The position numbers and the translations under genes are program-made. Below, in pieces: positions 26,590-34,355 of a stretch of 64,000 nucleotides of DNA (positions are counted from its first letter, which is position 1; each line of letters begins with the position of its first letter). Source of the DNA: Streptomyces omiyaensis. GTDB lineage: Bacteria; Actinomycetota; Actinomycetes; Streptomycetales; Streptomycetaceae. The notes under the pieces were generated by a model. That model had not been told where the DNA came from, searched no databases, and saw nothing but the letters and a program-made list of their open reading frames with translations. The stretch lies in the NCBI RefSeq assembly GCF_014650895.1, contig NZ_BMVV01000014.1:62001-126000 (forward strand), read 5' to 3'.

Positions 26590-27861
26590 CTACGCCCCCG
26601 GGACGTCCGCGCCCGGCTCCGCCGCCAGCCGGTCCAGCGCCGCCGCCGCCAGGGCCGAGATCGCCGGGGGCAGCGCCGAGCGGATGTCGGGGGCGAAGCG
26701 CGGCGAGTGGTTCGGGGCGACGCGGCCCTTGGCGGCCGCCCACTGGCGGGGGCCCGCCACGCCCGTCATCCAGTACACCAGCGGCACCTCGCCGGCGCCG
26801 TGGAGGTCGTCGCCCGCGCCGCCGTACAGCGCGAAGTCCTCCGACGCGGCCGACGGCGGCCAGTCCGCCACCCGCTCCGGCCCGAACAGGGCCGTGTGGG
26901 CGGCCCGGACGGCCGCCGTCTCCCCGGGCGCACCCCACAGGGCCGGAGCGCGCGAGACCACCACGACGTCCGGCTCGCGCGGGCAGGCCGAGGCCGCGGA
27001 CTCCGCCCGCACGATCCGCTCCACCGCCGCCAGCGCCCGGTCCAGCGAGGCGTCGGCGAGCGCCCGCACGCCGATGCCCAGGGAAGCCGTCGCGGGCACC
27101 ACGTTCACCGCCGTGCCCGCCCGCAGGGTGCCCACCGTCAGCGTCACGTGCTCGCCTGGCGCGGTCTCCCGGGACACCACCGCCTGGAGCCGCAGCACGA
27201 TCGCCGCCGCCGTCACCACCGGGTCCACGGTGAGCTGGGGCGTCGCCGCGTGCCCGCCCCGCCCGTGCACGGTCGCCTCCAGGGCGGCGCTCGCCGCCGT
27301 CACCGGGGCCCGGGGCGTACCGTGCGCCACCATCCCGGCCGGCAGCGGGGCCGCGTGCTGGGCGAGGACCACCCCGGGGACGCCGAACCGCTCGTAGAGA
27401 CCGTCCTCCAGCAGCGCCCGCGCCCCCGACAGCGTCTCCTCCGCCGGCTGCCCGACCACCACCAGCGTTCCGCGCCAGTCCGCCGCCGACCGGACCAGCA
27501 GCTCCGCCGCCCCCGCCGCCGCGGCCAGGTGCAGATCGTGCCCGCAGGCGTGCATGGCGCCGTTCCCGCTCGCGTACGGCAGCCCCGTCTCCTCCTCCAG
27601 CGGCAGCGCGTCCAGCTCCGCCCGCAGGTAGACGCGCGGCCCCGGCCCGTTGAGCAGCACCCCGACGACGCCGTGGCCGCCGACCCCCCGGGTCACCTCC
27701 AGACCGGCCGCCGCCAGCCGGTCGCCGAAGACTCGGGCGGTGCGCGCCTCCTCGCCGGACGGCTCGGGGGAGGAGTGGACGTCCAGATAGAGCGTGAGCG
27801 CGGAGCGGACCACGTCCCCGGCGGGGGTGACGGGCGGACGGGCGGCGGAGGCGGGGGACAC
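26590..27861 (-). CDS. M20-family amidohydrolase (hippurate hydrolase/aminoacylase type)
   Basis: A 423-residue dinuclear-zinc amidohydrolase. It shows the metal ligand stretch ACGHDLH, the catalytic Glu pair in QPAEETLSGA, HGRGGHAATPQ (lid-domain His), and a late SEDFALYG. The GTG at 27861 is chosen since AAGGAG is 8-10 nt upstream and the longer frame upstream is not coding-like. No signal peptide. It cleaves N-acyl amino acids or similar amides in the cytoplasm. It sits next to the RiPP precursor gene but transcribed away from it; a role in trimming peptide N-termini is possible but unsupported. Confidence 0.88.
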   Translation of the reverse strand: MSPASAARPPVTPAGDVVRSALTLYLDVHSSPEPSGEEARTARVFGDRLAAAGLEVTRGVGGHGVVGVLLNGPGPRVYLRAELDALPLEEETGLPYASGNGAMHACGHDLHLAAAAGAAELLVRSAADWRGTLVVVGQPAEETLSGARALLEDGLYERFGVPGVVLAQHAAPLPAGMVAHGTPRAPVTAASAALEATVHGRGGHAATPQLTVDPVVTAAAIVLRLQAVVSRETAPGEHVTLTVGTLRAGTAVNVVPATASLGIGVRALADASLDRALAAVERIVRAESAASACPREPDVVVVSRAPALWGAPGETAAVRAAHTALFGPERVADWPPSAASEDFALYGGAGDDLHGAGEVPLVYWMTGVAGPRQWAAAKGRVAPNHSPRFAPDIRSALPPAISALAAAALDRLAAEPGADVPGA

Positions 27862-27893
27862 GGGCGTTCTCCTTCGGTCGGGTACGGGGACGC

Positions 27894-27922
27894 GGTCCGC
27901 TGGCACCGCGCGCCAGCGGACC
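27894..27922. promoter_or_regulatory. Inverted repeat upstream of the RiPP precursor gene
   Basis: A perfect 11-bp inverted repeat (27894-27904 and 27912-27922; 7-nt spacer) in the 157-bp divergent gap between the M20 gene and the precursor. It is about 100 bp upstream of the precursor ATG, where a regulator could bind. Confidence 0.5.
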
Positions 27923-28018
27923 GACAGCGGGCGGCGGGCCGAACGGTGAGCGGGGCGCGCTGCAATGGAGTCACGCCCGGTGCCCCGCCCAGGGGGCCGC
28001 GGACTTCGAGGAGGCACC

Positions 28019-28189
28019 ATGAACAAGGACCTGAGCACCCTCGCCGACGAGATCCTGGAGCTGGAGGCCGAGACCTTCGAGATCTCCGACTACTCGGACG
28101 CCAGCGAGGTCGTGCTGGCCGGCTCCACCAGCACCAGCTCCACCTCGACCTGCTCCTCCACCACCAGCACCACCTCCTGCTCGGCCTGA
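28019..28189 (+). CDS. Thiopeptide/TOMM-type RiPP precursor peptide
   Basis: A 56-residue peptide with a strong GAGGAGG ribosome site just upstream of ATG 28019. Residues 1-35 form an acidic leader (MNKDLSTLADEILELEAE, FEISDYSDASEVV, ending LAG), resembling leaders of thiazolylpeptide-type bacteriocins, where the FEISD-like helix is bound by the E1-like and dehydratase proteins. Residues 36-56 are the putative core: 10 Ser, 8 Thr, 2 Cys (C45, C54) and a terminal Ala, with no hydrophobic residue. Cys could become thiazole, and Ser/Thr could become oxazole or Dha/Dhb. It is transcribed opposite to the enzyme operon and ends at a hairpin shared with it. The leader/core border is inferred. Confidence 0.88.
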   Translation: MNKDLSTLADEILELEAETFEISDYSDASEVVLAGSTSTSSTSTCSSTTSTTSCSA

Positions 28190-28208
28190 CCCCGCCCGGG
28201 TCCGCGAC

Positions 28209-28243
28209 GCGCCCGGTGTCCGTCCTCCACGGACACCGGGCGC
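28209..28243. terminator. Bidirectional hairpin between precursor and enzyme operon
   Basis: A perfect 15-bp stem (28209-28223 and 28229-28243) with a CCTCC loop lies between the precursor stop and the end of the convergent biosynthetic operon. Confidence 0.82.
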
Positions 28244-28280
28244 CTCCGCGTTCCCGCCCGGGGCGCGGGGCCCGGCGGGG

Positions 28281-30236
28281 TCAGGGGAACGGGTGCGGCA
28301 CCCGGTGGACCCCCGAGTCGGGCAGGTCCGTCGTCCGGTGCCCGCCGCGCCGCAGCGCGGTCCGCAGCCGGGGCATCAGCGGCGCCCGCTGCCGGTTCCA
28401 GCCGAAGTCGATCGGCAGGAGCCCCGGGACCAGGGTGCTGACCGTCCGCAGCCCCATCCGCTCCTGCTCCGGCGTCGTCTGGTCGACCACGACCACGTCG
28501 TGCCCCGCTCCGGTCAGCGCGTCCGTCACCGCCCGCAGGTCGTCCCGCAGGTCGAGCGTCCGCGGCCGGCCCGACGCCTCCCACTCCCGGTAGGTCTCCT
28601 CGAAGGAGCGGACCGCGCGCGGCTCCAGGAAGGCCCGCGCGTGCTCCGCCATCCGCGGCAGCCCGTACAGCTGCGCGTGGTCCTTGAGGTGGCGCACGAG
28701 GAAGAAGTCGTCGGCCATCGCCTCCAGCTCGGCCCGGCGCTCCCGGGTCTGCCGGGAGAGGTGCGGGATGTAGGTGAGCACCTCCGACAGCGCGCCCTCC
28801 ACGGCCGCCCGCGGGTCGAGCGAGGCCGCCGCGGCGAAGGAGAGCAGTCCCGGGCCGCCGTCCCGGCGCACCGCGACCGCCGTCACCACCGGCACCGGCA
28901 GGTCGATCCGGTGGTCCAGGAGGTGCACGTCGTACCCCTGGAGCGAGGCCCGCTCCGCCATCGCGGCGGCCGCCCCTCCGCCGACCGTCGACAGGTCGAT
29001 CGCGGGCATCCGGGCCGCCCCGTACCAGGCGTTCAGGAAGGCGTCCCGCTCGACGAGTTCGAGGAGGCCGCCGAGGACCGCCTCCTCCGGGCTGCCGCCG
29101 ATCGCGCAGCCGTTGGAGCACTCGAAGACGAAGTTGTCCGCCCGGACCCCCGCGCTGTAGTAGACCAGCCGGGACGGCACCAGGACCGGCCGCTCGTCGC
29201 GGAGCGACCACCCCCACTCCCAGGGGATCGCCCGGTCCGGGTCGAAGGGGTCGACCAGCGGGTCCTCCCGGTAGGTCCGCTCCTCGTAGAAGCCGCACGC
29301 CGCCGGGTCGACCGCCCGCTCCCGCAGCTCGTTCCAGGAGCCGACGACCGGCGCCCGCGGGGCGCGCCGGTGGGTGCCCGCGTACCGTTCGAGACCCTCC
29401 AGGAAGGCCAGGGTGCGGCTGGTCGCGAAGGCGTTCTCCTGCCCGCTCCAGGTGACGTCGTTCAGCCCCGCGTAGCCGCGCACGAAGACGCTGCCGGCCA
29501 CCGGCGCCGTCGTCGGCGAGGTCACGCCGAGCCAGGTCCCGCCGCCCAGCGCCCCGCACACCGGGTTGGCCAGCGCCTCCTCCGGGATCGGGTACGCGGC
29601 GGCCGGCCGCAGCCGGTAGGAGCCGGGGTCCGGCTTCCGCCGCTCCACCCACACCGTCGCCTGCGGGGCCGCCGCGGCCGGGGCCGGGGCGCAGTCCGGG
29701 CAGAGCGGGTCGGCCAGCAGCGGGTACGTCCGCACCGCGAGCGTCGCCAGGTCGATCCGGGTCACCTGGGGCAGCGCCCGGTCCGCGGGCCGGGCGGCCG
29801 GCGGGGTGGTGCCCGTCCCGCCCAGCACCGCCCCGCAGACCGCCGCCACCGCGTCGTAGGCGTGCGCCGTGAGCAGCGGCCAGCTGCCGGCCGGGCGCGG
29901 CAGCCCGGGGCCGCCGGTCTCCAGCGCGTCCCGCTCGCTCCGGCTGCGCAGCCGCTGCCAGCGCAGGGCCAGGCAGCGCCCGCAGGCCGGCGCGGTGCCG
30001 TCGCCGCCCCACGGGCCGACGAGCACGGCGGAGGCGGTGAGGTGGACCCGGGCGCCGGCCCGCTCGTCCGCCCACGGGTCCGCCGCGCCGGGAGAGCCCC
30101 CGGGGGCGGCGGCGTCGGTGACGCCGACCGGCACCACCGGCACCTCGGCGCCGAGCCGTTCGGCGAGCGCGGCCCGCAGCCCGGCCCGGGCCGACTCCAT
30201 CGGCCGGGCGGGGCGCTCCGTCGCGGGGGCGCTCAC
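28281..30236 (-). CDS. YcaO-domain cyclodehydratase, copy 2
   Basis: A 651-residue TOMM YcaO protein. An N-terminal region with two zinc-type cysteine pairs (CGRC, CPDC) resembles the C-terminal part of E1-like partners. The YcaO domain follows from about residue 200 with FLEGLERYAG, SNGCAIGGSPEEA, ELVERDAF and ALSEVL, which hold the ATP/Mg-binding Glu residues. It ends in VPHPFP, the proline-rich C-terminus needed by azoline-forming YcaOs. It activates backbone amides with ATP to form azolines (or thioamides). GTG 30236 overlaps the permease stop (GTGA); ATG 30200 is an alternative. It is the last gene of the operon and clearly paralogous to the copy at 38.8 kb. TfuA, the thioamide partner, is absent. 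Confidence 0.88.
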   Translation of the reverse strand: MSAPATERPARPMESARAGLRAALAERLGAEVPVVPVGVTDAAAPGGSPGAADPWADERAGARVHLTASAVLVGPWGGDGTAPACGRCLALRWQRLRSRSERDALETGGPGLPRPAGSWPLLTAHAYDAVAAVCGAVLGGTGTTPPAARPADRALPQVTRIDLATLAVRTYPLLADPLCPDCAPAPAAAAPQATVWVERRKPDPGSYRLRPAAAYPIPEEALANPVCGALGGGTWLGVTSPTTAPVAGSVFVRGYAGLNDVTWSGQENAFATSRTLAFLEGLERYAGTHRRAPRAPVVGSWNELRERAVDPAACGFYEERTYREDPLVDPFDPDRAIPWEWGWSLRDERPVLVPSRLVYYSAGVRADNFVFECSNGCAIGGSPEEAVLGGLLELVERDAFLNAWYGAARMPAIDLSTVGGGAAAAMAERASLQGYDVHLLDHRIDLPVPVVTAVAVRRDGGPGLLSFAAAASLDPRAAVEGALSEVLTYIPHLSRQTRERRAELEAMADDFFLVRHLKDHAQLYGLPRMAEHARAFLEPRAVRSFEETYREWEASGRPRTLDLRDDLRAVTDALTGAGHDVVVVDQTTPEQERMGLRTVSTLVPGLLPIDFGWNRQRAPLMPRLRTALRRGGHRTTDLPDSGVHRVPHPFP

Positions 30237-30988
30237 GAGGACCTCGTCCAGCGGAAGGTCTTCGCCGCGACCGCGCCGAAGACCACCGCGAAGGCGAGCA
30301 GGCCGGCACAGCCGACCAGCACGTCGGAGGAGTCGCCCCGGCCGGCGAGGGCGTGGGAGACGGCGTCGTTGAGGTAGCGCAGCGGCATCGCCAGGGAGAC
30401 GTTCCGCAGCCACTCGGGCATCGACTCGAGGGGGAAGAACGAGCCGGACAGGAACGCCATCGGCAGCATGAGGAAGTTGGCGACGGCCGCCACCGACTCC
30501 GGGGTGTCCGCGAGCGAACCGACGATCACCCCGAGGAGCAGGAAGGTGGTCACGCCGAGCGCGAGCACCGGCACCAGCCACGGCCAGCCGGAGGCCGGCT
30601 CCAGGCCGAACACCGGGAGCATCGCCACCCCGACGAAGAGCAGCGACTGCACCGCCCCCACCACCAGCGCGATCACGTACCGGGAGCCGATGACGGCCGA
30701 CAGCGGCGCCGGCGACATCCGGATCAGCCGCAGGATGTCGTCGGCCCGCCACTGCATGAGGGTGAAGGCGCTGCCGAAGACGGCGGCGTTCGCCACGCCC
30801 CACGACAGCACCCCGGCCGCGGTGTAGGACAGGTAGGTGAGCCCGCTCTCCTCCACGGCCTGGCCCTTGAAGATCAGGCCGAAGACGACGAGGAAGAGCA
30901 GCGGGAAGGCGAAGGTGAAGAACAGGGTCGTCCTGTCGCGGACCTGGGCGCGGCAGCCCGCGGCGGTCAGTGCGGCGTAGGCGCTCAT
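30233..30988 (-). CDS. ABC-2 type exporter permease
   Basis: A 251-residue membrane protein with about six hydrophobic segments (TLFFTFAFPLLFLVVFGLIF, AAGVLSWGVANAAVFGSAF, YVIALVVGAVQSLLFVGVAM and three more) and the ABC-2 permease family pattern, including the late AMPLRYLNDAVSHAL. It starts 2 bp after the stop of the ABC ATPase and overlaps the second YcaO gene. It should form the membrane half of an exporter that secretes the modified peptide and may also give self-protection. No peptidase domain is present. Confidence 0.88.
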   Translation of the reverse strand: MSAYAALTAAGCRAQVRDRTTLFFTFAFPLLFLVVFGLIFKGQAVEESGLTYLSYTAAGVLSWGVANAAVFGSAFTLMQWRADDILRLIRMSPAPLSAVIGSRYVIALVVGAVQSLLFVGVAMLPVFGLEPASGWPWLVPVLALGVTTFLLLGVIVGSLADTPESVAAVANFLMLPMAFLSGSFFPLESMPEWLRNVSLAMPLRYLNDAVSHALAGRGDSSDVLVGCAGLLAFAVVFGAVAAKTFRWTRSS

Positions 30989-30990
30989 GG

Positions 30991-31950
30991 TCAGGGCTCC
31001 GTGGTGGTGGCGGGCGTGGTGGCGTCGTGGGTGGTGGCCTCGGCGGTGAGGTCGAGGTAGACGTCCTCCAGGCCGGCGGTACGGGTCTGCACCCCGTCCA
31101 GGCCGGCGAGCCGGTCGACGGCGGTCAGCACCGGCCCGACGGCGTGGGTCTCCAGGACGAGCGAGCCGCCCTGGACGCTCACCCGCTCCACCCCCGCGAT
31201 CCCGGCGGCCGTCGCCTCGTCGAGGCGCCCGGCCGGGAGCAGCAGCCGGCTCGGCGCCCGGGAGGCGCTCACCAGGTGGTGCGGGGAGTCCGTCACCGCG
31301 ATCCGGCCGTCCACCAGGATCGCGATCCGGTCGCACAACTCCTCGGCCTCGTCGAGGTGGTGGGTGGTGTAGACGATGGTGCGGCCCGCCGCCTTCAGCC
31401 CGCGCAGCACCTCCCACAGCGCCCGGCGGGCCTGCGGGTCGAGCGCGGCCGTCGGCTCGTCCAGGAAGATCAGCTCGGGGTCGTGCACCAGGGCCGAGGC
31501 GATGGCGAGCCGCTGCCGCTGCCCGCCGGAGAGGTCCTCGACCCGCACCCCCCGCTGCCCGGTGAGCCCCACCGACTCCAGGGTCGCGTCGACCGCGGCC
31601 CGCGACGCCCCGTACAGCGCGGCGACCGTGCGCAGGTGCTCGTGCGCGGTCTGGCGGACGAAGAACGCGGAGGACTGGGTCTGCACCCCGATCCGGGGGA
31701 GCAGCGTCGTGTCCCGGGGCCACGGCGAGCGGCCGAGGAGCGCCACCGCACCGGAGTCGGCCCGGCGCAGCCCCTCCATGATCTCGACGAGGGTCGACTT
31801 GCCGGCCCCGTTGGGCCCGAGCAGGCCGAAGAACTCGCCCCGGTGGATCTCCAGGGACACGGCGTCGACGGCGAGCCGGTCCCCGTACCTCTTGGAGACC
31901 CCCTCGACGCGGACGGCGGCGGTGCTTGCCATGGCCTCTTCCTCACTCAT
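30991..31950 (-). CDS. ABC exporter ATPase
   Basis: A 319-residue DrrA/CcmA-type ATPase. It has Walker A GPNGAGKST near residue 45, the ABC signature LSGGQRQRLAIA, Walker B LIFLDEPTAALD and a C-terminal DrrA-like extension. It pairs with the ABC-2 permease immediately downstream. The ATG at 31950 is the first of two possible in-frame starts (the second is 6 codons on, MASTAAV). Typical of export and immunity in RiPP clusters. It shows no C39 leader-peptidase domain, so leader removal must occur elsewhere. Confidence 0.9.
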   Translation of the reverse strand: MSEEEAMASTAAVRVEGVSKRYGDRLAVDAVSLEIHRGEFFGLLGPNGAGKSTLVEIMEGLRRADSGAVALLGRSPWPRDTTLLPRIGVQTQSSAFFVRQTAHEHLRTVAALYGASRAAVDATLESVGLTGQRGVRVEDLSGGQRQRLAIASALVHDPELIFLDEPTAALDPQARRALWEVLRGLKAAGRTIVYTTHHLDEAEELCDRIAILVDGRIAVTDSPHHLVSASRAPSRLLLPAGRLDEATAAGIAGVERVSVQGGSLVLETHAVGPVLTAVDRLAGLDGVQTRTAGLEDVYLDLTAEATTHDATTPATTTEP

Positions 31951-32007
31951 GCGGTGCGTGGTCCTTCGGGTCGGTTCGGTCGGTCGGTTCGGTCCGGGCG
32001 GCGGGGC

Positions 32008-33225
32008 TCACCGGAGCAGCAGGAACAGCAGCGCCGCGGTGCCGGTCGCGGCGCACAGCACCAGGAGCACCGCCCCGGCCGCGTACCCCGCGTAGATCCG
32101 CCGGGCGCGCGGCGGATACGCGGCCGCCGCCGCCCCGCCGCCGCGGCGCAGCGCCAGGTAGGCGAGGGTCTCGGGGGCGAGCCGGGCGGTGCCGAGGGCG
32201 TGCCCCAGCATCCGGTAGCCGTCGAGCGGCGGCAACGGCACCAGATTGCCCAGGCCCTGGAGGGTTCCCAGGATCAACAAGCCCGCCACGAAGGGGCGTT
32301 CGGGCGCGCCCTCGGGCAGCAGCACCCACCACGCCCCGAACGGCAGCAGCAGCACCAGATTGAGGTGGGCGCCCGCCCCGGCGACCACCAGCTTCGCCCG
32401 GAGCCCCGGCAGGAACAGGTAGTCGTCGACCGCGCAGTACAGCAGCGCGGCCGGCAGCCGCCACTTCACGCCGATCTCGGCGACGTGCCCGCCGTAGTGC
32501 TGGGCGGCGACCCCGTGGGCCAGCTCGTGCACGGTGATGCTCAGCCAGAGGAAGAGCGCGATCCCGGCGAGCGCGCCCGGCTGCCCGGTCAGCTCGCCGG
32601 CCGCCCCGACCAGCGGCCCCGCCTGCGCCGCGAGGAGCCCGAGCAGTGCGAGGACGGCGGCGCACAGCGGCAGCTGGACGGCCGGGCGCAGCAGCGGGCG
32701 CAGCAGCCGGTGCAGCCGGGCGGTGGTGGCGTCGGCGTCCCGCACCAGCGGACGGGTGCCCCTCCGGAGCGAGTTCGGCGGCGGCGCGGGCGCCGCGGCG
32801 GGCACCGGGTCGGGCGAGCCGGCGAGCAGGCCCCGGGCGCCCAGCAGCCCGAGCAGCCGGGTCCAGTGCTCCACCCCGAGCCGGCGCCCGAACCGCTCGG
32901 CGTAGGCGGGCGCCAGGTCGTCCAGGTTCCGGGTCCCGTCGAGCCGCGCGATCAGGAAGTACTCCTTCTCGCCCACCTCGAACGCGGCCCCGGTCACCGG
33001 GTGACGCACCAGGTGCACGGTCCGCGGCCCGCGCAGCAGCGCGGGACCGCACCGCACCCCGGGCCGCAGCGCCGGCCGGTGGGCGCGCACCGCGGCGGCC
33101 GCCGCGGAACCGGCCGGGGACCGCGCCCCGGCGGCGGAACCGGGCGGGACCCGCGGCGCGGCGGCCGGATCCGCCGGGGACGGCGTCGCGGCGGCGGAAC
33201 CGGGCGGGGGCGGCGTCGCGGTCAC
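32008..33225 (-). CDS. M50-family membrane metalloprotease with PqqD-like N-terminal region
   Basis: A 405-residue integral membrane protein. After a Pro/Ala-rich repetitive N-terminus (residues 1-50), residues ~70-137 look like a PqqD-type RiPP recognition element (HPVTGAAFEVGEKEYFLIARLDGTR, then a helical tail). The membrane part has the zinc motif HELAH (233-237) and the second site-2-protease motif NLVPLPPLDG (327-336), which supplies the Asp ligand, plus about five hydrophobic segments. It could cleave the leader of the precursor at the membrane or act on a signalling protein. GTG 33225 overlaps the previous stop (GTGA), with a 57-bp gap to the ABC genes. The protease role is strong inference; the substrate is unproven. 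Confidence 0.8.
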   Translation of the reverse strand: MTATPPPPGSAAATPSPADPAAAPRVPPGSAAGARSPAGSAAAAAVRAHRPALRPGVRCGPALLRGPRTVHLVRHPVTGAAFEVGEKEYFLIARLDGTRNLDDLAPAYAERFGRRLGVEHWTRLLGLLGARGLLAGSPDPVPAAAPAPPPNSLRRGTRPLVRDADATTARLHRLLRPLLRPAVQLPLCAAVLALLGLLAAQAGPLVGAAGELTGQPGALAGIALFLWLSITVHELAHGVAAQHYGGHVAEIGVKWRLPAALLYCAVDDYLFLPGLRAKLVVAGAGAHLNLVLLLPFGAWWVLLPEGAPERPFVAGLLILGTLQGLGNLVPLPPLDGYRMLGHALGTARLAPETLAYLALRRGGGAAAAAYPPRARRIYAGYAAGAVLLVLCAATGTAALLFLLLR

Positions 33226-34355
33226 GGCTCCACCCCCGCCGCCGCGCCGGGCACGCCCTCGCGCAGCACCCGTCCCAGCACGAAGGAGAGGTACGCCTCG
33301 TCCCGGATGGTCACGTGCAGCCGGTTGTTGGTCATGTGCATGTAGGGGGAGAGCAGCCGGGGCAGCACCGCCGCCGCGTCGGTGACCGGTGCGACCGGCA
33401 CCGCCTCCACCGGCTCCGCGCGCGGCTGGCCGGTGTCCTCGCGCGCCGGGCCCTCCCCCACCGGGAAGACCAGGTCGCCCCGGGCCGCGGCCCCCGCCAC
33501 CCGCTCCCGCAGCTCCAGGCAGTGCTCCGCCCAGCCCCGCAGGAACCCCGGCAGCCGCTCCGGCTCCCCCGCCCCGACCGCCGCGCGGACCGCCGCGAAC
33601 CGGTGGCCGAGCCGCGGCGCCAGCTCCGCGTACCCCCGCTCGTACTCCTCGGTCCCGATGAACCCGGTGTCCGGGAACGCCCGGTGCCAGAAGCGGTAGT
33701 AGTCGTCGAGGTACCCGGCGAGCCGCTCCCCCTCCGGCAGGAAGGAGCCCGCCGTCACCATCATCAGCTGCGCCGAGGTCCCCAGCAGCACCGTCCGCAG
33801 GTGCAGGTTCCTCGTGCGGAAGGCGTCCACGACGAGGTCGCTGGAGTGCCGGAAGTGCCACTCGGCCAGCTCCACCCCGGCCGGGCCGCCGTACTTGGCG
33901 TACTCGGGGGCGTACGGCTCCTCGCGGAAGGAGTTGTTGGGCCGCAGCCGCATCCGGCCGTCCCCGCCCATGTACCGGCCGCGGTCCTCGCCGGGGAACT
34001 CGATGTCGAACAGCGCGTTGTAGAAGTCCTTCAGGAAGCCGGAGTCCACCTCGTACAGCGCCGGCCGCTCCCGCAGGAACGCGGTGAGCGCCTCCTCGGC
34101 CCGCCGCCGCACCTCCGGCGCGGCCGCCGCGTCCGACGGCCGCAGCCGCAGCCGCACGTGCGGCCCCTCCAGCCAGTAGTTGAGGAAGAACCACCCGGCC
34201 AGCAGTCCCTCGGCGGAGAGCCGGGCCACCAGCGGCCGGACGCACTCCACCAGCAGCGGGCGCGGGCTCGCCGCGTAGAAGACGTGCAGCGCCAGCCACG
34301 GTCCGGGGCCGGCGGACACCGGGGCGGGGGTCGGGGCGGGGGTCAGTTCCGGCAT
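33222..34355 (-). CDS. Thiopeptide-type bacteriocin biosynthesis protein (stand-alone SpaB_C-like domain)
   Basis: A 377-residue protein of the thiopep_ocin/SpaB_C fold: LALHVFYAASPRPLLVECV at the start, FFLNYWLEGPHVRLRLRP, ALYEVDSGFLKDFYNALFD, and a C-terminal YMHMTNNRLHVTIRDEAYLS. In split systems this fold either eliminates glutamate from glutamylated Ser/Thr to give dehydroamino acids (TbtC role) or catalyses the [4+2] pyridine closure (TbtD role). Only one such protein is present, so it is more likely the eliminase required by the split dehydratase upstream. Its start overlaps that gene by 13 bp. Confidence 0.85.
   Translation of the reverse strand: MPELTPAPTPAPVSAGPGPWLALHVFYAASPRPLLVECVRPLVARLSAEGLLAGWFFLNYWLEGPHVRLRLRPSDAAAAPEVRRRAEEALTAFLRERPALYEVDSGFLKDFYNALFDIEFPGEDRGRYMGGDGRMRLRPNNSFREEPYAPEYAKYGGPAGVELAEWHFRHSSDLVVDAFRTRNLHLRTVLLGTSAQLMMVTAGSFLPEGERLAGYLDDYYRFWHRAFPDTGFIGTEEYERGYAELAPRLGHRFAAVRAAVGAGEPERLPGFLRGWAEHCLELRERVAGAAARGDLVFPVGEGPAREDTGQPRAEPVEAVPVAPVTDAAAVLPRLLSPYMHMTNNRLHVTIRDEAYLSFVLGRVLREGVPGAAAGVEP

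Noticed and set aside
28281..30236. Thioamide-forming YcaO
   Set aside because: No TfuA partner is visible and the C-terminal PHPFP is typical of azoline-forming YcaOs; left as a minor alternative.
33100..33225. Imperfect GC-rich tandem repeats as a possible origin or operator
   Set aside because: They encode the Pro/Ala-rich N-terminus of the M50 protein; simple low-complexity coding DNA.
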